Positions 43,674 to 55,574 of a DNA stretch of 64,000 nt are shown piece after piece (the first letter of the stretch is position 1; every line of letters starts with the position of its first letter). The notes under the pieces are model-generated. The model saw only the letters and a list, made by a program, of their open reading frames with translations, had not been told where the DNA came from and ran no database searches. Source of the stretch: Piezodorus guildinii (lineage: Eukaryota; Arthropoda; Insecta; Hemiptera; Pentatomidae); the NCBI GenBank assembly GCA_023052935.1, contig CM041294.1:152893399-152957398 (forward strand). Reading direction: 5' to 3'. The translations under genes were made by a program, and so were the position numbers.

Positions 43674-44834
43674 TAAACTAAATTTTCAAAAAACAAGTGG
43701 CCCACCTGTGAAGCACGTCGCCCAACGGAACAGGCAAGTGTGACCTACCGGTGAGTCAAGCTGGCGTGAACCTGTTAAATAATACGTTATAAATTGTAAT
43801 AAATATATTTATTTTTTTAAATCGTAAAATTGATCGTTACAGGGAATGTAAATGAAAGTAGAGTGTTGAGCGCACCAGATATTTTAAAATTTATTTCAAT
43901 AATATTAACCAAAAATTAGGGTAAACCTGGCTACTAGAGATACTTGACGGGAGTAGAGGCGGGAGATAGAGCTGGGGGCTGCTTCAGTTAACTCGGTTAT
44001 ATTTTCCTTCTAATTGAGCACGCTCATTTCCTCTAAATAAATTAGCTTAATGTGCATTAGCCTCCATTCAAATAACTCCATTAACTCCTAGCTTTACCTA
44101 GTTTGGAATTTTACACTTACAACGAAAATCGCTCATTAGAAGAGAATTTCGGATTTAATTAACCCAAAAAAAAAACTTCTAAAATAAAAAATATTGGCAG
44201 TATAATCATTTCAAATTAAATAATAATAAATAAGTGAAATAAAGATAGGAAAAACACAGTTTTATTTTGGCGATGGACAAATTCGAGTTTTTTTTTTTAT
44301 GTGACGTTTATTCGCCCTCAAAATAAAACGTTTTTGGTACGCTCTAGTTGCTCGAATCGAAAATTCGTTGGCTGTTTTCTAAGTCAAAAATTCACAGGAG
44401 AATCTTTTTTATAACATTTGTAACTACAAGTCCGTACCGTTTTTTTACGAGTGATTTAATATAAACTTCAGATTACTGTAAATATTATTAATATGAATAC
44501 ATCCCGATATCATGTGTCGAAGAGTGAGGATTGTTTGTGATCAATCCTTCAATGTAGTCATCATGAGGACGAAGCGAGTGCTTTTTGTCTTCCAAGTCTA
44601 AATTTCCGGTTCTGAACCAAGAAAATCACTCCCGAACTATACTTTCTCCTAAAGCATCATCGCCATAAACACTGCAAAATTTGTTAGCTTAAATTGAAAT
44701 TTTCCTTTTCGTGAAATAAAAAATCATTAAATGACGAAACGATTTTTTTCTTTTCCATTTTAATCAAGCTAAATACCATTTAAAGATATGAGAAATTTCG
44801 GATGAAACTGGTGCATAAAAGCACCTAAACTAAT
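43674..44834. other. No gene seen, with a short X end
   Basis: About 43845-43900 carries a changed X terminus (AATGAAAGTAGAGTGTTGAGCGCACCAG). The rest, including a TG-rich part near 44400-44650, is unassigned. Confidence 0.4.
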
Positions 44835-44929
44835 CCTTTTTACATTCACTTGCCTATATATGAAATATATCTTAAGGGAACGTATTGCGATCGTGAACAT
44901 TTTGGAATTCCAGTGTTTCAACGGAAATA
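44835..44929 (-). repeat. Repeat X, end cut by a mariner
   Basis: TTTTTACATTCACTTGCC, ATTGCGATCGTGAACATTTT and TCAACGGAAATA. Mariner copy C starts right after the TA at 44928-44929. Confidence 0.75.
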
Positions 44930-45501
44930 TTGGGTTGTGTCAAATGAAATGTCCGCTTTCAAGGTAAAGAATTTTTATAAAAAAATACGATATAAAAACA
45001 AGATAATTTTATTCGAAGTATTTACCTTCTTCTTCTACACATTTTCCCAACGTGACATCAACTTTTTTATCCCAAACTGAATAACTCAGCTTTGAAGTGA
45101 AACAAAATCTGAAAGCGCACTTTTCACTTGATCACCATTTTAAAAAGATTTCCTTTGACGAAGTTGTCTAAATTCCTGAACAGGTGGTAATCTGTTGGAG
45201 ACAAGTCGGGAGAATATGGTGGGTGCGGAAGAACTTCGTAGTCCAGTTCTTTCAATTTTGAAACATAGGGTCTTGCTGCCGCTCAGTGAATCATGAAGAA
45301 CTTATGTATCGAGCTTTTTAACTTTCCCAATACACTTTAAATGTCTGGAAACGGTAGATGCACTTGCATTTAGTTGTGCTGAGAGTCCTTTAACTGTTTG
45401 TTTGGGATTTCCTTCTACTGTATGTTTGAGGACATCGTTGTCTATTACGGACGGAGGTCTTCCTCAGGGCAAGTTTTCCAAGTCGGTATCCCCAGCTGAA
45501 A
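44930..45501 (-). mobile_element. Mariner, C-terminal half (copy C)
   Basis: Starts with TTGGGTTGTGTCAAATGAAA after TA. Carries the reversed C-terminal transposase region (CACCATATTCTCCCGACTTG codes for YSPDLS-like sequence), then the reversed N-terminal linker (GGAGGTCTTCCTCAGGGC). It stops at 45501 inside AGTCGGTATCCCCAGCTGAA. Its missing half is found at 49219-49583. Confidence 0.8.
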
Positions 45502-46164
45502 CGACCTATCGATATTTAATAACGAAGGTAAGAGAAAGTCGTATGTTCCGCGCACCAGATTTTTTGTAAGCTAAATCTTCATTGTTTGCAATATCACTTC
45601 TTCTTCTTCTCATTTATTTTATTCAGTTTTTTTTTTTATTCAGGTATGAATTAGCGTGTGGTTTGAAAATTTTAAACTTCTCTTCTGTCGGTAGTTTTTT
45701 AATTTGAAATATTACGTTTCATGAAAACTACGAAAAGAATATTATTGTAACAGCGAGGTTTCAAATGGAATAATTATGGAGATAAAGGAAGAAACTCCTC
45801 TTGAAAAGGACAAAGATTTGCGGAGTGTTCCTTATTACCCTGCGAGGGAGGGACCTTGGGAGATGCTGCACTAGCCAACAGCGCCCCCTCCCCGCTCTAA
45901 ATTAAATTCCTCCCCCACGGGGGCCCCCCTACCATTATACAAATTCCTGGCGCTTAGCCAATTGCATTTCACCTAGCGGGCCTTCTTGCTCCGGATATCT
46001 CCACGGGCAGCGGTCAATAAAACCTCTCTCATGGGACTTCAATCGTGTCAAGATGAATTCCAAAGTATTCTAAAAAACTTGCGAAATGAATGGATGAATC
46101 TTTACTTAAGAAAATTAAAAGTTATATTTTATTTCTATAATGTTTATCGAACATTAAATATCCC
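45502..46164. other. Unassigned, with an X end at the start
   Basis: About 45515-45570: GAAGGTAAGAGAAAGTCG and CCGCGCACCAG, the X terminus reversed. A GC-rich patch at 45840-46030 (for example CCCCACGGGGGCCCCCC) is not recognised. Confidence 0.4.
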
Positions 46165-46740
46165 ATTTTACCTAATGAAAAATTAAATGTTATTTATAAA
46201 ATAAATTTTACAGATTGTGACAAAATATACATTAAGAGAAAACCTCTAAAAATATCATTACTTGACCCCATCATCAAGATGCTGAACTCAGTGAACCGCT
46301 TAAGAAGCAAAATGAAGACTAACGCACTCGTATCTTTTTAATAAGCAGCCCGTGCCCCGGTGCCCTAGGATTGTGATGAAACTCTCACCATTCGACACAT
46401 TTTTCAAGAATTTCTATATTATTCATTGCTCCTGAATAAAATTGGACTAATTCCATATATTTCAACAGTATTAGGTAATAGAGAGGAAACCATTAAATTA
46501 GTTTTGGATTTTTATAAGGAGTAATCTAAATTATAAATGCTATAATATTAATTAAATATGAAGTTATACATTCCTGGTCAGTTTTTGATTAATTTATTTA
46601 TTTTTTAATTATTGTTTTTCTTAATAATTTTTTTTTTCTCAATTACTTATTACCTAATAGTTCTTTCTCATATAAGTTAAATATACATATAGTATTTAGG
46701 CGTTGATGACCTTAGGGTTTTATGCCTTAAAAACAAAACA
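46165..46740 (+). pseudogene. 3' end of an RNase H-type LINE
   Basis: CDETLTIRHIFQEFLYYSLL encoded at about 46369-46430 is the C-x-E-x-LTxxHIxxEC tail typical of I-type and related insect LINEs. It continues VLGNREETIKLVLDFYKE and stop, then a 3' UTR ending GTTGATGACCTTAGGG, TTTTATGCCTTAAAAAC. The last cysteine of the block is changed (EF for EC). 5'-truncated. Confidence 0.7.
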
Positions 46741-46839
46741 AAAAAAGATCAGTACTAGAGTAAAACACTAAAGTTATTACCAAGCATACTTTTTTAATTA
46801 TTTCACTTTGAAATAGGATCTTTTTAATCCCAATCTTAT

Positions 46840-47735
46840 TTTTACTTTCACTTACTATATATAGTAAGGTGAAGTATTGCGATCGTGAAAATTTTCGAAT
46901 TCCAGTTTTCAACGGAAATACACGTTTTAGGGTCCCCTGAGTCCAAATAACCAAGTCCCGTAAAAAGGTCTGTGTGTGTGTGTGTGGTAACTCCCGGGCG
47001 GAAACGGTAGTCCTATGAAACTGAAATTTCATATTTGAGACAACTATCGTCCGAGACTGACAAACTGTTTTCATCAAAATGAGCCTTACCCAAGAACAGC
47101 CACTTTATACCATGGCATTTTGCACCTTTTTTCGATTTCCTCAAAAACGGTTCCGATGATTTCGATTAAACTCGCTATATCTATGTAAATTTAATGGGCT
47201 TTAATATCATGTAGGTTTTATTTGATTAAAAATGGTCTGATCTGGGCTTAAATGCCGATATTTTAAATTTTTTTTTCTAAAGTACCTTTAATTTGTTATT
47301 CAATAAAATAACTAATTATCTTGTTAACCCGATGAAAAACATGGTAAATATATAAATTGAATAAATTCGATACCCAACTAAAGGAGAAAACAGAAAAAAT
47401 ATTTTTTTAATGCAATTTTTGTTTTTAAACATAAGAGCAGTAATAAACATGTATGATATACCGTTGGAAAACTAAAGATTTTAGAAAAATTATCATCTCA
47501 TACACAAGCTTTTAAAAGTTAATAGAGAGTGATGGAATGAACATAAAACTAACTGATTATTTTAGATAATAATATAATAGATTTTTGAATCAAACACATG
47601 TTTCTATAGAAATTCAATTTAATTAATTCCTTAATAATTTCACGTATTTTTATCTCTAACTGTATTTGAAAACTCTTTCATTGATTTTAAAAATGGAGTA
47701 AGTGAAAGTCGTGTGTTGCCCGCACCAGCTTTTTC
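46840..47735 (-). repeat. Repeat X, full copy
   Basis: From TTTTTACTTTCACTTAC with the terminal palindrome (GTAAGGTGAAGT here), GATCGTGAAAATTTTCGAAT, a GTGTGTGTGTGTGTG microsatellite, to GTAAGTGAAAGTCGTGTGTT and GCACCAG at the other end. Confidence 0.9.
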
Positions 47736-47759
47736 AACTTTTAATAGAACCTGAAATAT

Positions 47760-47930
47760 TGGATAAAATATGTTTTTCGCGTGCAAACATTCCTTTTTTT
47801 TTTTTTTTTTTTAACGACTCCTAGGAAGCATTAACCTCCAATATTTTGCCGAGTTTAGTGTCTAGGTTTACCTAAAAAGATTTGCTTAAAATCGGTGAGA
47901 AGCATTCGGGGTCCTTAACTTGTGAGTGTA
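47760..47930. repeat. Repeat U, copy 2
   Basis: ATGTTTTTCGCGTGC, ACGACTCCTAGGAAGCATT and TTGCCGAGTTTAGTG; see 32785-32890. Confidence 0.55.
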
Positions 47931-48301
47931 TAAAATAATTCTCTTGGAAGAGAGGCGATAATGGCCTTGAGAGAGGAAGGCGAAGACAGAGCCGGGCCAA
48001 ATAGCTCCCCCGAGCCTTAGCCCTGTCCGCGACCGCCCTGATCTAAGGCCTGCTCTAAACTGTACGTCTCTATTCTCCGCTAGAGTGCTATAGTCATCCG
48101 AATATCGTTCATTTCAGCCAAAACAAAGAACACTGCCAAATATTATACATTGGTTTATTATTTTCAAATACCTATAATAATGTATAGCTGTTTCTAAGCA
48201 ATTAACTAATATGAAAAGCTATAAATAATTCAGAGAAAAAGGGAATGTTTTTAAAACGCTTTATCTCTGTTAATTCAAAACCAATTTAAATTATTCCTAT
48301 T
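47931..48301. other. No gene seen
   Basis: GC-richer at 47945-48100, unassigned. Confidence 0.4.
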
Positions 48302-49147
48302 TTACTTTCACTTATATGGAAAATATAGTAAGGGAAAATATTGCGTAAAATTTTCAAATTCCAGTTTTCGAAGAAAATACACGTTTTTAGGGTCCACTGA
48401 GTCCAAAAGTCCCGCAAAAAGGTCTGTGTGTGGTAAGTCCAGCGCGAAAACGAAAAGTCCTATGAAACTGAAATTTCATATTAAGACAACTATACGCCCG
48501 AGTATTCTGCAACTTTTTTATCAAAATCAGCTATCGAGAAGAGACCCTTATACCATGTATTTTGCACCTATTACGATTTTCTCAAAAACGGTATTTACGA
48601 ATTTTGATTAAACTCGCTATATCGTGTAAAATTGGGCGGTCTTTAATATCATGAATGGTTTCACTTGATTGAAATAGTCTGACAGGGCTTAAATCCATAT
48701 TTTAAATTTTCTACCTCTGAAATACCTTTAATTTTTTATTTGTAAATTTACCATATCATCTGATTAGCATTGACAAAAAACAGGTAAATATATAAGTTGA
48801 ACGAATTCGATATCCAACTAAAGGAGATAGCTTCAAAAATATTCATTTAAATCGAATTTTTTCTATTGTGTTTTTTATCAAATTTAAGTACAGTAATATA
48901 ATGTATATATACGTCTGGAATGCTAAAGATTTAAGAAAATATTTTATCTTATTCATTGTAAAAGTTAATGGAGAGTGATGAAAAGCCATAAAACAAACTG
49001 ATTGTCGTAGATAATATTATTATAGATTATTTAATAAAACACATGTTTCTATTGAAAATCCAATGTAAATAATTGTTTAATAACTGATTATCAGTTTCCA
49101 AATTTATTTAAAAATTCTTAAATAGGTATATATACAATAACAGAGGT
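48302..49147 (-). repeat. Repeat X, nearly complete copy
   Basis: Same order as 46840-47735. Cut at its end after AACAGAGG by a poly-T run. Confidence 0.85.
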
Positions 49148-49218
49148 TTTTTTTTTTTTTTTTTTTTTTATTGCTCTCTACTGATTACAAAACTTATTTA
49201 CATATTTTTCTCTATCTT

Positions 49219-49583
49219 CAAGTTTTCCAAGTCGGTATCCCCAGCTGAAAACTAGCAAACCAACGGCGAATGGTCTGTTCAATAACACTCCCTCCCCCAA
49301 ACGCCTTGCAAATACTTCTAGCGGCCTCAGCTGCTGAATGGCCGAGTTTAAACTCGTACAAAAATATTACTCGAAAAATCGCGTGTTTCCATGTTCATAT
49401 TAGGAGGTATACTAAAACGTGGGTAATTGATTGGGAAGCTAATGTTTGTAATGCAAAGGTAGATGATTAGTAACTGTTTACTTTAAATATGTAAACATTC
49501 GGAAGAAAACAACAGAGACCTGCAAAATCCTTTATGTATTTTAGAAACTATTAAAACCGGACATTTCATGTGAAACAACTCAA
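49219..49583 (-). mobile_element. Mariner, N-terminal half (copy D)
   Basis: Begins CAAGTTTTCCAAGTCGGTAT, repeating the last 32 bases of copy C (45470-45501). Continues through the reversed helix-turn-helix region (GCTGCTGAATGGCCGAG codes for the HSAA block) to the end GAAACAACTCAA before TA (49584-49585). With copy C it makes one mariner with both ends, split by 3.7 kb. Confidence 0.8.
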
Positions 49584-49589
49584 TATATA

Positions 49590-49982
49590 GTTATTCGCGT
49601 TTGTTTCGTTAAAAAAAAACACTAATAATTGTTTTCACTATCTTCAAAATAACTGAGTTATTGAATTAAATAACTTTTGATCGGCCGCCATTTTAAAAAT
49701 TACCAATGATATCAACGTCTATGTGTTAAGATCATGTTGGATCCCAAAGTATTTTTGTGAGAATAAGAAAAAAAAAAATGGTCCTGTAGCTTCGGAGAAA
49801 TGCCGTGGACAGTGGACAAATGGAATTTTTTTTTTAATTATGATGCGGAGGGTTTAATTTTTTTTAAATTTGTTTGATCTGATTACAAAAGTTAATTATT
49901 AAAAACTAATAAACCAATACTTACCGTTGTAAACGCAAAACTCGTTTTGCAATAAATGTGTATTTTTCCCATTCCTGAGTGA
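49590..49982. other. No gene seen
   Basis: AT-rich, unassigned. Confidence 0.4.
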
Positions 49983-50856
49983 AAGTTTCAACACACACGA
50001 CTTTCACTTACCTCCGTTTTAAAAATGATTAAGAATTTTCAAGTACAGTAAGAGATATAAATGAGTGAAACGATTAAAGAATTAATTAAATGGAATTCTA
50101 TAGAAACATGTGTTTTATTAAAAAAATCTATTATATTATTATCTAATATAATCAATTAGTTTTATCGGTTTTTCATCACTCTCTATTAACTTTTAAAAGC
50201 TTGTGTATAAGATAATATTTTTTCTAAAATCTTAGCTTTCCAACATTATATAATACATGTATATTATTGTTCTTATGTTCAAAAACGAAAAATTGCGTTA
50301 AAAATATATTTTTTCTGTTTTCTCCTTTAGTTGCGTATTGAATTAATTCAATTTATATATTTACTAGTTTTTCATCAGTAGTAACAAGATAATATAGTTA
50401 TTTTTATTCAATGAACAAAGTTAAAGGTACTATAAAGGAAAAAAAAATAAAATATCGGCATTTAAGCCCTGTCATACCATTTTAATCAGAATGAAAACTA
50501 TATGATATTAAAGCCCATTAAATTTGACATCGATATAGCGAGTTTAATCAAAATCATCGGAACCGTTTTTGAGGAAATCGAAAAAAGGTGCAAAATGCAT
50601 GGTATAAAGTGGCTCTTCTGGTAAGCTCATTTTGATGAAAAAGGTCTCGGACGTATAGTTGTCTTAAATATGAAATTTCAGTTTCATAGGACCTACCATT
50701 TCCGCCCGAGAGTTACCACTCACACACAGACCTTTTTACGGGACTTGGTTATTTGGACTCAGGGGACCTAAAACGTGTATTTCCGTTGAAAACTGGAATT
50801 CGAACATTTTCAAGATCGCAATACTCCCCCTTACTATATATAGTAAGTGAAAGTAA
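49983..50856 (+). repeat. Repeat X, full copy
   Basis: From CACACGACTTTCACTTACC to GTAAGTGAAAGTAAAAATAA. One of the best copies for defining the ends. Confidence 0.9.
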
Positions 50857-51300
50857 AAATAACTTTGTATTTTATAGATTTTAAAATAAGTTCTTTCAAG
50901 TTCTAACATTTTTTTAGCATCTTAATTAAAACCATATTACAAAGCGCTGCAAATTACAACGAAATGGTTTATAATTTCTAAATAACTATATTAGGGCATA
51001 ACAGTTTATATGGCAATTGCATTATATGAAAAGCATTAAATTAATCAAAGGAAAATGGTCTACCAGCGCTGCCAATTTCAAAGCTAGTGTTAATTCCTAG
51101 AGTATTTCTTGACCGATTTCAATGTTCCTTTTTTAAAGTTTTTTTTTTAGGAAATTAATGAATTAATTAATACTAAATTGCAATGTATTTTACTTATAAA
51201 CCTTCAGGAAAGAATACCCTAAATGATGGTGAAAACCGTATTAAAATTCGTCTTGTGGTTCAGAAGTAGTTAGCGGAAACCAAAATAGCATTATCATTTT
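50857..51300. other. No gene seen
   Basis: AT-rich, unassigned. Lies just beyond the 3' end of the minus-strand gene. Confidence 0.4.
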
Positions 51301-51371
51301 ATATATATATATATATACTATATATATATATATAGAGAGAGAGATAGAGGGAGAAAGAGAGAGAGAGAGAG
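51301..51371. repeat. (TA)n and (GA)n tract
   Basis: About 35 bases of TA followed by about 36 of GA, immediately downstream of the polyadenylation signal of the minus-strand gene. Confidence 0.9.
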
Positions 51372-51391
51372 AATTACGCACACAAATCTGA

Positions 51392-51397
51392 TTTATT
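51392..51397 (-). promoter_or_regulatory. Polyadenylation signal AATAAA of the winged-helix-like gene
   Basis: AATAAA on the minus strand (TTTATT on +), 50 bases after the TAG of the basic-tail frame. Supports a real 3' end here. Confidence 0.6.
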
Positions 51398-51646
51398 TTA
51401 ATAATTTTTAATGACGACAATGGACTTTAACAACAGCGAACTAATACTATCTGCGCCTCCTCTGACGTTTCTTTCTCCGACTCTTCCTAACCTTCCTTGG
51501 CTTCTTCGGCCAGTCTTCGTAGTACTCGGTCCAATCCGGCATGCTCCCTCCTCGATGAGGGTGTAGACCTTCTTCGGGAGGCTGTACTGACCGGAGGACT
51601 TCAAGATGAGGCCGAAAGATCTACCGCATTCGAGGGCATCCATAAC
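51398..51646 (-). CDS. Last exon of an unnamed gene: end of winged-helix-like region and basic tail
   Basis: The minus-strand acceptor TATATCATTCCAG precedes GTTATGGATGCC. Exon 1 (61834-62118) ends in phase 0 and this exon is open in phase 0: VMDALECGRSFGLILKSSGQ, then YSLPKKVYTLIEEG. The helix followed by GLI, a short turn and YSLP looks like helix 3 and the wing of a winged-helix domain, as in linker histones; this is an inference from pattern. After EEG (about 51550) the assembled frame goes on to a stop at 51398 with sequence that looks non-coding. The next frame at that point gives MPDWTEYYEDWPKKPRKVRK and a run of arginines to a TAG at 51447-51449. That tail has the same G/C-ending codons as the first part. 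I think one base is missing or extra near 51541-51555, by mutation or sequencing error. The arginine tail would suit a nuclear, DNA- or RNA-binding protein. Confidence 0.65.
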   Translation of the reverse strand, partial: VMDALECGRSFGLILKSSGQYSLPKKVYTLIEEGACRIGPSTTKTGRRSQGRLGRVGERNVRGGADSISSLLLKSIVVIKNY

Positions 51647-51769
51647 CTGGAATGATATAGCAGAAATATAACTTATGAAAGGGCATTCATATATTATTTC
51701 TTTAAATTGCGAATATAAGTTCCAACCTAAATATATTCATAATTTGAGTTGCTCGGGAAAAAATCACAA

Positions 51770-51930
51770 AACTCGACTTTCAATTACCTCTATTGTTAAA
51801 AGTGATTTAAGAACTTTATAAGTCAATGTTGGGAAAAGGTTAAAGAATGACATTGAGTCCCTCTGAAAACTGTTTTTTTTTACATTAAAAATCGAACAAT
51901 AACAATTATTATCTACAAAAAGTTATAATT
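51770..51930 (+). repeat. Repeat X, diverged starting fragment
   Basis: AACTCGACTTTCAATTACC and GTTAAAAGTGATTTAAGAAC, an altered X start. Confidence 0.5.
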
Positions 51931-52082
51931 AGTTTTATCACTCTTCTTTATCTTTTACAACTTATTACATAAGATACAATTTATACTTTCCATTAGTTAT
52001 ATGCGAAATATAGAATAAGGAAACGCACTTTATTTATCTTTATACCTTTTACCAAATGTAGTGATTATTCGTAATAAACCTC

Positions 52083-52367
52083 TTACAAACCAGTTTCCTC
52101 TGATGTTGGACAGTAATAGACAAAAGGGCCAAAATCCCAAAATCGAATCGTTGATGAGACCAGCTTGGAGGCAATAGCTCGGTAATTAACAGTTAAGAGT
52201 TTTGCCCGATCCGGGATAATCCAGTTAGCCTTGGCAACACAGTCGCTTAATTGACGTTCTTTCAATTTACTTCTCCGGCCCGTAGGACCAATTTTTACCG
52301 TGAGTTCGCTGTTAAGGATTAATCTATCGATGTGATTAATTCTGTGTGTTATTAAATTAATAAGAAT
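52083..52367 (-). other. Coding-like open frame of unknown nature
   Basis: An uninterrupted minus-strand frame of about 95 codons without an ATG. Its later part (LLTVNYRAIASKLVSSTIRF, then WDFGPFVYYCPTSEETG) has varied, protein-like composition. Possible splice sites are weak: GATAG near 52320 and GTAAGA near 52083. It cannot be an exon between the two exons of the gene around it, because the phases would then force a stop. I do not recognise the protein. It may be an old transposon or an unrelated exon. Confidence 0.3.
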
Positions 52368-52369
52368 TT

Positions 52370-53097
52370 AAATAAAAATTAATCTATCAGAGATTAATTT
52401 AAATCTTTCGATTGAGCTATTAAATAAAATCATATGTAATATAATTTTTCATTGTTTTATGAGGCAATAAAGTAAATGAAATTATTATTAATTCGAATGG
52501 ATTCCATTAGAATTATTCCAAGGCTATATAAATATGATAACAGCTTTTCGACTTTGCTTATAATTTTCTCAATAATTAAAACTTTCAATTATTTATTATT
52601 TTATTAAATTAATGGTTATTTTTTCTTTGGGGAAATCTTCGGTACAAATACTCACATATAAGCGATTATATGACCCATTTAATTTACAGTGGAAAATAGG
52701 GTTTCATAAAATGATCTAAAAGTAGAAATACTTAATAAAATTCTACTTTATGAATTTAAAACAACTTTAAATTTGTTTTAACAACTTACGATTCAGAACG
52801 AAATATTTGTTCTAAAATCTTGAGTACTGCTTGTAACAAAATAATCTGTACGATATTAAACGGATGCAACAGCAACCATTGCCTCCCTCACCACAGCATT
52901 ACGATTATTATATTCATTATAATATTATATTATATTATTATACATTATAAGTTAATAATTTTCCTTAATATTAATCCCATATAATTCCATGGAAACTAAA
53001 TGGAGCTTTTACAATATAAATAACTTTTGCTAAGTATCATCTTATAAAATTTATATTAATTTGGGAAGTGATTAGTAGTTGAATGTTATGCGCATCA
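52370..53097. other. No gene seen
   Basis: AT-rich intron sequence. Confidence 0.45.
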
Positions 53098-53945
53098 TAT
53101 TATTACTTTCACTTACTATATATAGTAAGTGAAAGTATTGCGATCGTGAAAATTTTTCATTTCCAGTTTTCAACGGAAATATACATTTTAGGATCCCCTG
53201 AGTCAAATAACCAAGTCCCGCAAAAAGGTGTGTGTGTGTTTCCGTGTGTGGTAACTCCCGGGCGGAAACGATAAATCCTATGAAACTGAAATTTCATATT
53301 TCAGACAAATATACCCCTGAGACGTTACAAAACCTTTTTCATTTAAATGAGATTACCAGAAGAGCCACTTTCTACCAAAAAGTTTGCACTTTTTTTTCGA
53401 TTTTGTCAAAAAAGTTTCTGACGATTTTGATTAAACTATATCGATGTAAAATTGATTAGGCTTAAACGTCATGTAGGTTTCATTCTAATTGAAATGGTCT
53501 GACAGGGATTAAATGGCGATATTTTAAATTATCTTCCCCTAAAGTACCTTTAATTTTGTAGATTCTATAAAAATAACCAATTTATCTTGTTAGCATTGAT
53601 AAACAACAGCTAAATATCTAAGTTGTGCGAATTTAAAAAACAACTAAAGGAGAAAACTGAAAAAAAAATATTTTTTTAATGCAATTTTTGATTTTGAACA
53701 TAGCAACAGTAATATACACTTATAATATACCGTTGGAAAGCTAAAGATTTTAGAAAAAACAAATATTATCTAATACACACGAGCTTGTAAAAGTTGATAA
53801 AGATATAATGAAAGCCGATAAAACTAACTGATTCTTTAATAGTTTCACGGGTTTTTATCTTTAAATGTTTTTGAAAATTCTTTTATTGATTTTAAAAATG
53901 GAGGTGAGTGAAAGTCTTGTGTTGTCCGCACCAGATTTTTTTGTT
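53098..53945 (-). repeat. Repeat X, full copy
   Basis: Begins with the perfect terminal palindrome (ACTTTCACTTAC, TATATA, GTAAGTGAAAGT) at about 53104-53135 and ends GTGAGTGAAAGTCTTGTG, GCACCAGATTTTTTT. Confidence 0.9.
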
Positions 53946-54640
53946 TGATATTTTCCAACCATGGTTAATTCGATGGCTGCTTATGGTTTCCTACTCTGAA
54001 ATATTATTATTTAACTTTCCATTGCTATTGCTCTAAGGGACTTGAAACAATATTGCAGAGGTAATAAATCAGGCGTGCTTATATTCACTATGTGTTGAGC
54101 GCAGGTGTTGCACTATTATGCATCAGCTCTATATATCACAACTATTTAATTTAACCATTATTTAAATTTAAACTATACAATATTAAAATAAATATATAGT
54201 TATACTAGTTTAATTTAGAACTTAAATAAATTAAATATTGAGCAGTTAAATATTGAACTCGGAAATTCGATATCAGCACTACTAATCTTCCAATGAATGA
54301 TTCAATCCAACAGAAATAAAAAGAAAAGTAGAATTATAAAAAATACATCGTCGTTATATCTACCTTCAATCTATTGCTTTTCTCAGTCAGAGAGAAATCA
54401 ATTTTGCGGAATGATGAAGAATAGAATCTAAAGAAAGACAGAAGTGAACTATTAAATTTTTATTTTTAATCATCTATAAACATATAGACATTAGTCTATT
54501 GGTAACTTTCTTCAGTCAAGCCAATACATTGGTTTGTAAAATTTGTTTGTAAAGTTTTTCAATATTTCAATTTAATCGTCTCTGTTTTTATAAAATCATG
54601 TTGACTTGGTCAATGATGTTTACATATTTTTAAAAAAAAA
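53946..54640. other. No gene seen
   Basis: AT-rich intron sequence. Confidence 0.45.
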
Positions 54641-55566
54641 TCTAGTGCGCGAAACACACGACTTTCACTTACCTCCGTTTTATAAATCGATTAAACGATT
54701 TTCAAATACAGTTAGAGATAAAGATTATTAAAACGATTAAGGAATTAATTAAATGGAATTTCTATAGAAACATGTGTTATATTAAAAAAATCTATTATAT
54801 TATTATCTAAAATAATCAGTTAGTTTTATCGGCTTTTCATCACTCTTTATTAACTTTTACAAGCTCTTGTGTAGTAGATAATATTTTTTTCCAAAATCTT
54901 TGCAATGGTATATGATACATGTAAATTACTGCTCTTATGTTTTTGTTGCATTAAATTTTTTTTTTTCAGTTTCCTCCTTTTTTTTCCAGTTGTTTTTTAA
55001 ATTCGCACAACTTACTAGGTAGCTAGGTATGCTTTTTATCAATGCTAACAACATAATTTGGTTATTTTTATAGAATCTACAAAATTAAAGGTACTTTAGG
55101 GGAAGACAATTTAAAATATAACCATTTAAGCCCTATCACACTATTTTAATCAAAATGGAAACTACATAATATTAAAGCCAATTAAATTTTACATCGATAA
55201 AGCGAGTTTAATCAAAATCGTCGGAACCGTTTTCGAGAAAATCGAAAAAATGTGCAAAATTCATGGGTGTAAAGTGGCTCTTCTGGTAAGCTCATTTTGA
55301 TGATAAAGGTTTTGTAACGTCTCAGACGTATAATCCTCTTAAATATGAAATTTTTCGTTTTTTAGTACTTCAGTTTCATAGGATTTATCGTTTCCGCCCG
55401 GGAGTTACCACACACACACACACACAGGCAAACACAGACCTTTTTGCGGGACTTGGTTATTTGGAATCAGAGGACCCTGAAACGTGTATTTCCGTTGAAA
55501 ACTGGAATTCGAAAATTTTCACGTTCGCAATACTTTCCCTTACTATATATAGTAAGTGAAAATAAA
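54641..55566 (+). repeat. Repeat X, full copy
   Basis: From CTAGTGCGCGAAACACACG, ACTTTCACTTACC to ACTATATATAGTAAGTGAAA. Carries the longest internal CA microsatellite of all copies (near 55411). Confidence 0.9.
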
Positions 55567-55574
55567 ATCAAAAA

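Noticed and set aside
47931..48100. GC-rich patch as a possible CpG-type promoter
   Set aside because: No transcript or exon nearby, and similar patches elsewhere (12470-12780, 45840-46030) also lack any gene context.
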